Positions 18,903 through 26,534 of a stretch of DNA of 64,000 nucleotides are shown in pieces. The position numbers and the translations under genes are program-made. Numbering within the stretch: the stretch's first letter is position 1; each line of letters starts with the position of its first letter. The notes below the pieces were generated by a model that ran no database searches, was not told where the DNA came from, and saw only the letters and a program-made list of their open reading frames with translations. Source of the DNA: Chryseobacterium daeguense DSM 19388 (GTDB lineage: Bacteria; Bacteroidota; Bacteroidia; Flavobacteriales; Weeksellaceae); contig NZ_AUMT01000018.1 in NCBI RefSeq assembly GCF_000430825.1, positions 1 to 64,000 on the forward strand. Reading direction: 5' to 3'.

Positions 18903-20867
18903 ATGAAAAAAAATATCTCTCAGCTCATTTTTATCTTGTTTGCTATACACTGGCTGGCCGTTGAAAGACTGAGCGCTCAGGAAAAACCTACAAATTTGAC
19001 TGATGAACAGCGCTATGAAAAATACCTCGGATTTAACGATCGAGTAAAAGATATATATGTAAAGCCAATCTGGCTTCCTGACGGCAACCGGTTTTGGTAT
19101 GCGGGAGGGAAATCCGACAGTACCATTTTTTATGAGATAAATCCCACGATTAACATTAAAAATGTGGTATTTGATGCCGAGAGATTACGTGATGCTTTTA
19201 AGAATCAGATCGGCTATATTTATGAAAATAAAGGCATTCCATTTGGCGATTTAAAACTCATCAACGGAACTGATTCGGTAGCATTCGAGATTAATTCCAA
19301 AAAATATATTTTAGATTTAAGAGATTATAAGATTACCCCAAAAATATCTTCTGAAGGCACTTTTGAACAGCTGCAGCTATCGCCGGATAAAAGGAATGCT
19401 GTCTTTTTGAAAGATCAAAATGTTTGGGTAAGTAGTAATGGTCTTAAAGAGAAAATTCAACTTACCTCGGATGGCACGGCAGATTATTTCTGGAATATTT
19501 CCGGTTCTGTATGGTCTGCTGATGGTAAGAAAATACTTTTGAGAAAACTAGACGATCGAAAAGTACATCACATACCGATAGTAGATTATTCAAAGTCGGC
19601 AGAAGAAGTCGATTGGACGGCCTACGCGAGAACCGGTGATCATCTTGAGATTCCTGAATTGTATATTATTGATATTGAAACCAAAGAAAAAATAAAAATA
19701 GAGACCGGTACCGAAAAAGAACAATATATTTTTCCTTTAGGCTGGCATCCCAACGGCTCGGAAATTTATTTTATAAGACTCAACAGGCAGTGTAATAAAA
19801 TGGAGCTTCTTGCTGCCAGTCCCTCCACCGGAGAAAGCAGGGTGATCCTCACCGAAGAAAATAAAACGTTTGTAGCTGGCTTAGACTTCATTGTCGAAAA
19901 ATGGGTGAGACAATTTACGCTTTTAAAAGATGGCACAAGATTCCTATGGATATCTGAAAGGGACGGATGGAGGCATACTCACTCCAGTCCTGGGCGCAGC
20001 CCGATTGTCGAACTAAGAAAATCCGACGGGAAATTACTTCAGATCCTGAAAAAAGCAGATGTAAGTGAGCTAAAAAAAATTGGCTGGAACACGCCTGAAA
20101 CTTTCATTGTGAAAGCTGCAGATGGTGTTACCGATCTCTATGGAATTCTTTATAAACCATATAATTTTGACCATAACAAAAAGTATCCTGTCATTGATTT
20201 TATTTATGGCGGGGCTTTCACAACGATTGTCCCTCGCGGTTTTATACCTACAACATCTCTTTCTCTTCGTGCACAGGCTCTCGCGCAGCTGGGCTACATC
20301 ACGTTTTTGGTTGACGGACGCGGAACAACAGAGCGCAGCAAAGCATTTCAGGATGTGATATACGGAAATATAGGTAAATATGAGATTCCTGATCATGCGG
20401 GGGTTTTACAGCAGCTTGCAGCTAAACATCCCTATATGGATCTCAGGAGGGTAGGCATTTATGGCCATTCGTGGGGTGGATATTTTGCATTACGTGCTTT
20501 ATTAACTTACCCTAACCTTTATCATGTGGGAATTGCCTCTGCACCAGGCGATACCACCGAAGGCGCTGAGGTAAATGAGCCTTATATGGGCCTGTTGGAA
20601 GATAATAAAACAGGATATGAATATTCATCAAATATAAATTTTGCCAAAAACCTGCAGGGCAAATTACTCCTTATTCACGGAACGAGTGATAGTAATGCCC
20701 CTTTTTCTGTAACGGTAAGAATGATTAATGCCCTGATTAAAGCTAATAAGCAGTACGATTTGCTGCTATTGCCTCAACGGGGTCATTTTATGGAAGATGA
20801 AGAATATGTCAGCGATGCTGTTAAGAATTATTTTGAGAAAAATCTTAAAAAGAAAAATGCAGAGTAA
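18903..20867 (+). CDS. Secreted S9-family prolyl oligopeptidase / dipeptidyl peptidase IV-like
   Basis: Exported serine peptidase that removes short peptides, often after proline. A signal peptide covers about the first 26 residues (KKNISQLIFILFAIHWLAVE...LSAQ). Residues about 80-400 form the beta-propeller with repeated YIIDIETKE-like blades, and residues about 420-650 the alpha/beta-hydrolase domain. The catalytic triad is visible: Ser in GIYGHSWGGYF near 522, Asp in GTSDSNAPF near 594, His in LPQRGHFM near 626. At 654 residues it is slightly short for DPP IV (about 720). Co-transcribed with the MarR gene. A dedicated regulator for such a peptidase is unusual and suggests induction by a peptide or toxic compound. 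Confidence 0.9.
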   Translation: MKKNISQLIFILFAIHWLAVERLSAQEKPTNLTDEQRYEKYLGFNDRVKDIYVKPIWLPDGNRFWYAGGKSDSTIFYEINPTINIKNVVFDAERLRDAFKNQIGYIYENKGIPFGDLKLINGTDSVAFEINSKKYILDLRDYKITPKISSEGTFEQLQLSPDKRNAVFLKDQNVWVSSNGLKEKIQLTSDGTADYFWNISGSVWSADGKKILLRKLDDRKVHHIPIVDYSKSAEEVDWTAYARTGDHLEIPELYIIDIETKEKIKIETGTEKEQYIFPLGWHPNGSEIYFIRLNRQCNKMELLAASPSTGESRVILTEENKTFVAGLDFIVEKWVRQFTLLKDGTRFLWISERDGWRHTHSSPGRSPIVELRKSDGKLLQILKKADVSELKKIGWNTPETFIVKAADGVTDLYGILYKPYNFDHNKKYPVIDFIYGGAFTTIVPRGFIPTTSLSLRAQALAQLGYITFLVDGRGTTERSKAFQDVIYGNIGKYEIPDHAGVLQQLAAKHPYMDLRRVGIYGHSWGGYFALRALLTYPNLYHVGIASAPGDTTEGAEVNEPYMGLLEDNKTGYEYSSNINFAKNLQGKLLLIHGTSDSNAPFSVTVRMINALIKANKQYDLLLLPQRGHFMEDEEYVSDAVKNYFEKNLKKKNAE

Positions 20868-21450
20868 ACCTGTTGTAATATCAAACATAAGAAAGCATAT
20901 AAATCCTTATGGCTGTGAAAAGATTTACTCCGCAGATAGATAATTTCAAAAAGTCTGTCATAGCTAGTAATTCCCGAGATTGAAATTAGATGAACCTTAT
21001 CCGACAATTTCGAGAATCATTAATTCCAGACTTCAGGAAAGAAGGTTGAAGATCAGTTCGTCATCAATACCCTTTCACTTAATATCTTCACATTACTTAA
21101 TTGGTGAAGTATTTAGACTTGGGAACAAGACGTTCTGGAGATCTTTTTGACGGGGCAATCCTCTCATTTTCTAACAACAGGACTCTCTAACATGAGAAGT
21201 TGCTCATATAATAAATCGGTAAAGACAAAGAGTAGCCTAGCTTTTGCTACGCCTTTCTTTTTCTTCCCTGAACATAAAACCGACGTCGCGTCGGAGTTCG
21301 CGTTTAAAATCTTTAAATGCATTATAAATCTTGTTAGTTTGCTCGGTAGAGTAAGTGCCGTTCGACGAGGGGTTTTTAAGTAGTAAATCTCTTAAAACGT
21401 AAAAGCTTTTCCTAGCTTCATTAGAAATAATAAGATTTATAATCCCCGTT
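20868..21450. other. Intergenic segment with gene debris and no intact gene
   Basis: These 583 bases have no convincing complete ORF. Short broken frames read like decayed coding sequence, for example IPFHLISSHYLIGEVFRLGNK in one plus frame near 21060-21130, and a minus-strand fragment is described separately. Such debris between a chromosomal peptidase gene and a toxin gene missing its 5' part is typical of repeated recombination. Confidence 0.5.
21237..21446 (-). pseudogene. C-terminal remnant of an unidentified protein
   Basis: On the minus strand about 70 residues read like a natural protein end: ISNEARKSFYVLRDLLLKN, then TYSTEQTNKIYNAFKDFKREL and a charged tail. The frame continues upstream into sequence antisense to the start of the toxin-like gene, with no plausible start, so only the remnant is real. 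The family is not recognised. Confidence 0.4.
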
Positions 21451-23070
21451 TTGAAAATACTGACTGAAGAAGATAACACCGGACGGTTCAGCTGGACAAA
21501 AGACACGAGCTCCCTCCTTATCAAGGTAATGGGTATGTTCCGAAAATTCCAAGAAGCAGCGGATTATTTTTGGAAAAACCCTAAGATCCTTGCCGAAATA
21601 TATGATAACCTTGACGGGCATTCCGAAATATTGGGACAACCTATGTCTAACCGGATTTTGTTTGCTTCCGTACTCAATACGTTTGCTGCAAGTGATAAAA
21701 ATGCTAAAAGTAAGATAAGCAAAAATGCTTTGGTAAGTAGTGGGGATTATTTTATAGAGTCAAATATTCTGGAATTGAATGATACTTTAAATACCATTAA
21801 AGGTATTATGAGTTTCGATTGGGATTTTGACTACAAAGATGCCATATTCCTACAGCAGAAAAAGAAATATACCCGAACCATTGAAGTGCGAGAGACAGAT
21901 GAATTCGGGAAAGGTGGCTCAAATGTGGAACAAACACAAACAGTAACGGAAAACATTGGTGGCGATATTATTGCCATTATTGCAGGATTCATAAGCATTG
22001 GTGCAACAGGTGAAGTTTCTGCTTTGGCGATTACAGATTTAGCTTTGGCGAGTATTGACTTATCCTTGATGGATGAAGATATTAAGAAATGGCTTTCTCA
22101 ATCCTCCGAAGGTAAATGGTTTGTAGAAAACTGGGATTTAATTTATGCTCTCGTAGGAGCAGGCATAATGAGTGTGGTAGTAATGGAAGGAATTCTCACT
22201 TATGGGCCTACGCTTTTGGAAAATCTAAAAAACCTTAAAAACGTTAAAGGAAATTACCGTATTTTTACCGAACAGCTGGAGAAACTTATAATACAGATGG
22301 AAGCTTACCAGGCAAGAAATGTAGCTAATGTAATAGAGGAAGTAGTTTTGGTGGGCGAGAAGAATGGATTATTGCGAAAACTTGTGAAATTCTTTTCATC
22401 TTCAGATGCAAATTTTGAGTATATAATCCAAAACCTTACTCAGAAGAGAATCTCTGTAAGAAAAGCTGGAGATAATCTTTATGAAGTTTATTATAAATGG
22501 TATTTAGTAAAAACAGGTACGGAAGCAGAGGTAGGAGCTTTTTTAAGTAGAGTGTATTATGCTTCACCTGCAAAAGCGACAGAGTTTATACAACACGTGC
22601 TTATAGAATCACTTACAGATTTTGAGAAAGCTGGTTTGCTTAAAAGTATATATCATTATTACAAAAGATTGAAGTATAGAATTTTGATATATGAAGACGA
22701 AATAGTCTGGAAAGTAGCAGATGAAAGATTTATTTGGAAAAACTCTGCACGGGTTTGGGGAGGAGAATTGGAATTTGATTTTAACACTTACGGAGTAAAA
22801 GGTTTGGGGCAAAAGTTTACAGATGAAGCCTTTAACCATTTTGGAAGCAAAATAAAAACGGTAAAAGTAGAATGGAAACAGTTGCCCGATTATCCAGGAG
22901 GGGAATCTTTAGGATATAAACAGTTTTATGAAGTATTTGATGAGACTTATGATAAATTTGAAGCAGTAAAATCGACTACTTTTTACAAAACTATGAGTAA
23001 AAAAGGTTTTACTAAAATTAAAGATACCTATGAAGAAGAAAATTCAATAAAAACAATTTTAACTAAATAA
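21451..23070 (+). CDS. Polymorphic-toxin-like protein, probably missing its N-terminal delivery region
   Basis: A 539-residue protein that I read as the middle and toxic end of a polymorphic toxin. A TTG opens the frame at 21451 and the first ATG is at 21529; an in-frame stop lies at 21400, so no larger protein is encoded here. Residues about 170-205 and 225-255 are hydrophobic (GGDIIAIIAGFISIGATG and IYALVGAGIMSVVVMEGIL), a pattern seen in pre-toxin or pore-type regions. Residues about 330-530 form a C-terminal module duplicated at 23585-24140. This module ends with VKGLGQKFTDEAF and GESLGYKQFYEVFDE, vaguely like a GNAT acyl-CoA loop (weak inference). A small candidate immunity gene follows after seven bases. 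Confidence 0.6.
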   Translation: MKILTEEDNTGRFSWTKDTSSLLIKVMGMFRKFQEAADYFWKNPKILAEIYDNLDGHSEILGQPMSNRILFASVLNTFAASDKNAKSKISKNALVSSGDYFIESNILELNDTLNTIKGIMSFDWDFDYKDAIFLQQKKKYTRTIEVRETDEFGKGGSNVEQTQTVTENIGGDIIAIIAGFISIGATGEVSALAITDLALASIDLSLMDEDIKKWLSQSSEGKWFVENWDLIYALVGAGIMSVVVMEGILTYGPTLLENLKNLKNVKGNYRIFTEQLEKLIIQMEAYQARNVANVIEEVVLVGEKNGLLRKLVKFFSSSDANFEYIIQNLTQKRISVRKAGDNLYEVYYKWYLVKTGTEAEVGAFLSRVYYASPAKATEFIQHVLIESLTDFEKAGLLKSIYHYYKRLKYRILIYEDEIVWKVADERFIWKNSARVWGGELEFDFNTYGVKGLGQKFTDEAFNHFGSKIKTVKVEWKQLPDYPGGESLGYKQFYEVFDETYDKFEAVKSTTFYKTMSKKGFTKIKDTYEEENSIKTILTK

Positions 23071-23077
23071 TTTTAAA

Positions 23078-23518
23078 ATGAAACCACATTATTTAATATT
23101 TAATATTGAAAATAAAGTTAGAAACTTTACCGATAGTTTAGATGATACTTTCGAAAGATTTGCTATTTTGAAATTAAATCCAGCTATTGAAGAAAGTATA
23201 AAACAAAGAATTTACGCTGAACAAGATTTTGAAGTTACAGGACAGGAGCTTCAACAGATACTTCCAACTTTAGACAAGAGAATAGAAGAGTTAGTAAAGC
23301 ATCCAGATTTTAATCCTTTTAAAGAAGAATTAAGAAAAAGGTATCCAGAGCAATATGGAAGTCAGCCTTTTAAATTTAAAGGAACTATATATTATCTTTA
23401 TCATAAAGGAAGAGAATTTTATGTGGATAATATGATTTATGGTGCTTTAGGATTCAAAAAACTAATTGAAGATCATATTGCAGCGAATAAACCTTTAAGA
23501 TATGTTTATAAAGAATAA
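23078..23518 (+). CDS. Candidate immunity protein paired with the toxin-like gene
   Basis: No known family recognised. The 146-residue, soluble, mixed-charge protein (FTDSLDDTFERFAILKLNP, YRLEE-type helices, then FKFKGTIYYLYHKGREFY) begins seven bases after the toxin stop and is followed by its own terminator. Small size, lack of a signal peptide, immediate position and position before an orphan toxin module match immunity genes of polymorphic toxin systems. The role is inferred from layout only. Confidence 0.5.
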   Translation: MKPHYLIFNIENKVRNFTDSLDDTFERFAILKLNPAIEESIKQRIYAEQDFEVTGQELQQILPTLDKRIEELVKHPDFNPFKEELRKRYPEQYGSQPFKFKGTIYYLYHKGREFYVDNMIYGALGFKKLIEDHIAANKPLRYVYKE

Positions 23519-23527
23519 TAGAATTGG

Positions 23528-23553
23528 CCGTTTCATTTATGAAACGGTTTTTG
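23528..23553 (+). terminator. Terminator of the toxin/immunity pair
   Basis: CCGTTTCAT (23528-23536) pairs perfectly with ATGAAACGG (23539-23547), followed by five T residues. It isolates the orphan module downstream from transcription of the pair. Confidence 0.85.
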
Positions 23554-23584
23554 TTTTTAAAGAATACCAAAGAAAAACTTGTAG

Positions 23585-24140
23585 TTTATCGTAGAAGATA
23601 TTGCTAAAAAAGGGCTTTCTTTAAGAAAGGTGTCCGAAAATGAATGTTCCGTTATTTATAGAGGACAGATTTTAAGGAAAGGTAAAGACCATGAAGTGGG
23701 AGCTTTCCTTAGAAAGTACTTCTGGAAAAGTGCAAGAAATGCTGAAGAATTATTAAGAAAAGAACTTTTCATAGTCCTTAAAAAGTTAGAAACATTTACA
23801 ATAAATCTAGATTTTAAAGGTATTGTTTATGAGATGACAAAAAAGGGGAGATCTATTATCTGGAAGTTTGCAGACGAATTATCTACATTTCCGAATAGAG
23901 CAGAACTTTCAGAATATGGATTTATATCATATAATTTCAAAATCCCTGATAAGCTTCTGAAGAAACCTTATGGTGGATTTGGACAACAGTTTCTAGATGA
24001 AAGTTTTGAAATTTTTGGAGAACATATCAATGGCGCAACTACAAGCTGGAATGAAAATTCAATTATCCGGGGGGCTTCTTTAGGATATAAACAGTTTTGG
24101 AAAGCCTATGAAGATTCGATAAATAGGGCTTCCTATAAAT
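23585..24140 (+). pseudogene. Orphan toxin C-terminal module, homologous to the end of the toxin at 21451-23070
   Basis: A frame open from 23585 (stop at 23582) has no ATG start and no N-terminal region. It parallels residues about 320-520 of the upstream toxin: KKGLSLRKVSENECSVIY against TQKRISVRKAGDNLYEVYY, EVGAFLRKYFW against EVGAFLSRVYY, and GGFGQQFLDESFEIFG with SLGYKQF against GLGQKFTDEAFNHFG with SLGYKQF. The match fades near 24135-24140, after which the frame to 24199 is unrelated and cysteine rich. This is the classic orphan-module layout by which polymorphic toxins swap their C-terminus by recombination. No immunity gene for it is seen. Confidence 0.7.
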
Positions 24141-24616
24141 CTGGCTACACTGGTGAGCCATCCTCTTGTTCGGGTAGCGCCCATGATTGCTGTTTCTAAA
24201 GCTATTGCTAAAACCTCATCCGAAACATCTTCTCTTCCTGGTGCTATATTTCGGATATTTCTTGCAATTATTTCATCAATATCCGAATGGCCTTCTCTTA
24301 AAAATCTTGAAAGTATCCAGCCCAGAAAAGAAAGATTGGAACGTGTATCATCCTGTCTTTGATTTCTCAATGCACTTGCCTGACGAAGTATATCAAGATT
24401 TTGTTCAACATTTTGAGCTGCGTTATTAGGCAATTCAAAAACTCCTGAAGTTCTTAAGAAATCAGCGGTAGCATCCGCCGGCCTGATGTAGTTTTTATAT
24501 CTTTGGTATAAATCATGAATAAAAGCTCCGCCCATGATTGCTGCTAATGCCGCTGATACATTTGTAATGGTAAATGATGCAGCAGCTGATTCTAAAAGTT
24601 GTTTGTAATTTGGCAT
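24080..24616 (-). CDS. Hypothetical protein, 178 aa, 3' end probably replaced at a rearrangement junction
   Basis: No family recognised. The protein starts MPNYKQLLESAAASFTITN and has a hydrophobic patch (VSAALAAIMGGAFIHDLY), then a helical, polar middle (NVEQNLDILRQASALRNQRQD) and DEIIARNIRNIAP. The last 20 or so codons, before the stop at 24080, are antisense to the conserved SLGYKQF part of the orphan toxin module, so the natural C-terminus has most likely been lost at a junction near 24140. It runs in tandem with the 24656-25153 gene (39-base gap) and may have belonged to the same unit. Confidence 0.5.
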   Translation of the reverse strand: MPNYKQLLESAAASFTITNVSAALAAIMGGAFIHDLYQRYKNYIRPADATADFLRTSGVFELPNNAAQNVEQNLDILRQASALRNQRQDDTRSNLSFLGWILSRFLREGHSDIDEIIARNIRNIAPGREDVSDEVLAIALETAIMGATRTRGWLTSVARFIGSPIYRIFIGFPKLFIS

Positions 24617-24655
24617 ATGAAAAGTTTTTATATTTGTTTTAAGTATTGAACAACA

Positions 24656-25153
24656 CTAAGATTGGGGACTGCGCTTCCGCATTTCTGCAAGAATGTCCTG
24701 TATAATAGCACGTATTGTCGGGTTAATATTGGCTCCCAGCCAGATCACCATATTATCTGGGATAGTAGCGCCCTTTCCTCTATTAAGTATCCAGTACCCT
24801 TGATCTATCCTACCGAATAATTTGTTGTTTCCGAAGTTTCTTTGGCTCTTCAAAACATCCACAGCATATTTTTTCCCGAATTCTTCTCCCACTTGTAGCT
24901 GACCAATATCCCGGAAGATAAAATAAATAAGAATTGTTGCAGCGTGCACGCCGTAGCCTACCTCATCTTCCTTATAATGGCTTGTTACAGCCAGTGCACC
25001 CAGCCTTCCGTAAGGAGGCACCTTATCAGGATTTTTTTTCGCAAAAGTTATCTGTTGGTAGTTCTTACTAAACCAGGGAACCGTTACAAAGCTTCGGGTT
25101 TGAAAACCTCTGATCTGAGCACTTCTTGCAAGTAGTAAATAACATTTAATCAT
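24656..25153 (-). CDS. Hypothetical R-body-neighbour protein with M-x-K-x-Y-x-x-L-x-RSAQ start, 165 aa
   Basis: Family unknown. I choose the ATG at 25153 because the resulting N-terminus MIKCYLLLARSAQIRG closely matches MNKFYAVLLRSAQYVT of the gene at 30021 on the other side of the R-body genes; a longer frame opens at 25228. The middle contains GYGVHAATILIYFIFRDIG and EFGKKYAVDVLK, the end GATIPDNMVIWLGANINPTIRAIIQDILAEMRK. There is no signal peptide. The shared start in two otherwise different proteins flanking the locus suggests a common targeting or assembly signal (inference). Confidence 0.6.
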   Translation of the reverse strand: MIKCYLLLARSAQIRGFQTRSFVTVPWFSKNYQQITFAKKNPDKVPPYGRLGALAVTSHYKEDEVGYGVHAATILIYFIFRDIGQLQVGEEFGKKYAVDVLKSQRNFGNNKLFGRIDQGYWILNRGKGATIPDNMVIWLGANINPTIRAIIQDILAEMRKRSPQS

Positions 25154-25534
25154 AGCAGGATAAATTATTTTGTGATTATTAAAGACTCTTCTGGTATTGA
25201 TAATAATAGAAGTATCACAAATTTCCATCGAAAGATCCTCATGAACTAGAGGGAAAATCCCTATTTTTTGAAATTGGGGGCTTACACTTAGTTTGAAAAT
25301 ATCACTGTTTATTTAAAAAAAATCACCCTTGGGAGAATTCCCTTGTTTTCTAAAATTCAGTTTTTTCCCTGAATGTTGAATTGTTATTATTTGAGAAATT
25401 TGTATCAGACAAAAGAGGTAAACGAATCTATTGCTGGGTCTGAATTTAAGATAAGTCACAAGCTTACAACTTGAAAGATGTTTTCAGCGATACGATACTA
25501 AAACTAAAAAATAATAACCAATTAAACAAAATAT
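25154..25534. promoter_or_regulatory. Upstream region of the R-body locus with three successive small hairpins
   Basis: This 380-base divergent gap has no gene. On the plus strand it contains AGGGA/TCCCT (25250-25262) followed by ATTTTTT, GGGA/TCCC (25331-25342) followed by TTG and T residues, and ATTCAG/CTGAAT (25355-25374). The first resembles a short terminator. Promoters for both directions must be here, but no good -33/-7 pair is visible; a GAAATTTG near 25395 is a poor match. Confidence 0.4.
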
Positions 25535-25750
25535 ATGGCAGAAACAGTAAACAATCAGACAACAGATGCAGTTACGCAGACGAATGTTACCGTGCTTGGT
25601 GAATCTCCGGCACAGGCCATGAGTATGCTCTATCAGATGGCTACACACGCCAGTGGAATTTCCATTCAGAATTCGGTGACCAATCAGCAAAACCTGAATC
25701 AGCTGAACCCGGCGATTGTTGCTGACGCCATTAAAATTTTAAAAGGATAA
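25535..25750 (+). CDS. Divergent RebB-like R-body protein, 71 aa
   Basis: Short relative of the RebB structural proteins. MAETVNNQTTDAVTQTNVTVLGE at the start matches the RebB N-terminus found four times at 28.6-29.9 kb, followed by SPAQAMSMLYQMATHASGISIQNSV in place of the APAMALGNVYQTAAHSTGIMFENAV block. The ending IVADAIKILKG corresponds to the TVADAISIAKML ending, with the linking 20 residues shortened. As the first gene of the locus it may be an assembly starter or minor subunit (inference). The family assignment rests on this clear alignment. Confidence 0.85.
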   Translation: MAETVNNQTTDAVTQTNVTVLGESPAQAMSMLYQMATHASGISIQNSVTNQQNLNQLNPAIVADAIKILKG

Positions 25751-25767
25751 CCTAAAACCCTGTCACA

Positions 25768-26301
25768 ATGGATGAGAATAACAATGAAACAACACAGCCT
25801 CAGGCTCCGGCAGCTAATACTCCCGCAGAAACAGCGGTAGAATTTGTAAATGCTGAAGTATTGGCTCCGCCAACAGCCTCTCCAATGGGTGGTGTGGCAA
25901 AAGTAATGATAGAGCAGTCTGCGGGAATGATGGTTCAGGATCTGCAGTCCTTTTTAAAAGGGTTTGAACAGGTGGGGCTTATTGCATTGAGCAGATTGGC
26001 AAATAATTTACTCACGTACGGCTCACCCAGTGGACCAAAAAGCAAAAGCAGTAATAATAACTCTGGCGGAAATGCAAAAAGTGAGGCAGAAATGCAGGAT
26101 GATTTTATAGGAAGTGGAAGCAACGATATGATCAAGGACTTATTTAAAATTGTAAGCGACTATGCTGAAGCGAAAACGAAAATCTCCGGCGCAATATATA
26201 ATCCCGGGATTCTTCACCCAACAGCAAGTGGAATGCAAAATTCTTCCCCTTTTACAAGCATTTCCGCTGAGACCGAGGATCCCGAAAAAAAAAACGGCTA
26301 A
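25768..26301 (+). CDS. R-body locus accessory protein, 177 aa, possibly read into the next frame by slippage
   Basis: No named family. The N-terminus is Pro/Ala-rich (TTQPQAPAANTPAETAVEF), followed by a RebB-reminiscent helical block APPTASPMGGVAKVMIEQSAGMMVQDL and GFEQVGLIALSRLANNLL, a Ser/Asn/Gly linker, and a C-terminal helix. The frame ends in EDPEKKNG, where the lysines are coded by an unbroken A10 tract (26285-26294). One extra A would join it to the following 62-residue frame without a break. It starts 17 bases after the first RebB-like gene and belongs to the same transcript. Confidence 0.65.
   Translation: MDENNNETTQPQAPAANTPAETAVEFVNAEVLAPPTASPMGGVAKVMIEQSAGMMVQDLQSFLKGFEQVGLIALSRLANNLLTYGSPSGPKSKSSNNNSGGNAKSEAEMQDDFIGSGSNDMIKDLFKIVSDYAEAKTKISGAIYNPGILHPTASGMQNSSPFTSISAETEDPEKKNG
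26285..26294 (+). other. A10 slippery tract at the end of an R-body gene
   Basis: Ten consecutive A residues precede CGGCTAACC. In frame 0 the ribosome reads to TAA at 26299. With 11 A, or after slipping back one base, it reads RLTESPAQKVSEQKENV and continues into the gene at 26346-26534. Such tracts allow RNA polymerase or ribosome slippage, and are equally a common place for a missing base in a sequence. Confidence 0.6.
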
Positions 26302-26345
26302 CCGAGTCACCTGCCCAAAAGGTTTCTGAACAGAAGGAGAATGTC

Positions 26346-26534
26346 ATGGGAAAAAATTCCAATTCTGCTGATAATGGAGAAAAACTGGTTCTAAAATCTG
26401 TAAAACTTACAGAACCACTGATAAAACCGGAAATAAAGGAAGCCGTAATACCTGCAGAAATACATACAAGCGGATCTTCAAAAAAATCAATATTTAAAAA
26501 ACTAATTGAACAATTAAAAAAAATTAAAATATGA
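26346..26534 (+). CDS. Lys-rich small R-body locus protein, or C-terminal extension of the 25768 gene
   Basis: A 62-residue basic peptide starting at ATG 26346 (MGKNSNSADNGEKLVLK) and ending in an amphipathic basic helix (SIFKKLIEQLKKIKI). The frame is open upstream through 26301 to the A10 tract, so it may not be a separate gene but the tail of a 255-residue product of 25768-26534. The stop overlaps the next start as ATGA (26531-26534), which supports translational coupling and real translation of this frame. No family recognised. Confidence 0.5.
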   Translation: MGKNSNSADNGEKLVLKSVKLTEPLIKPEIKEAVIPAEIHTSGSSKKSIFKKLIEQLKKIKI

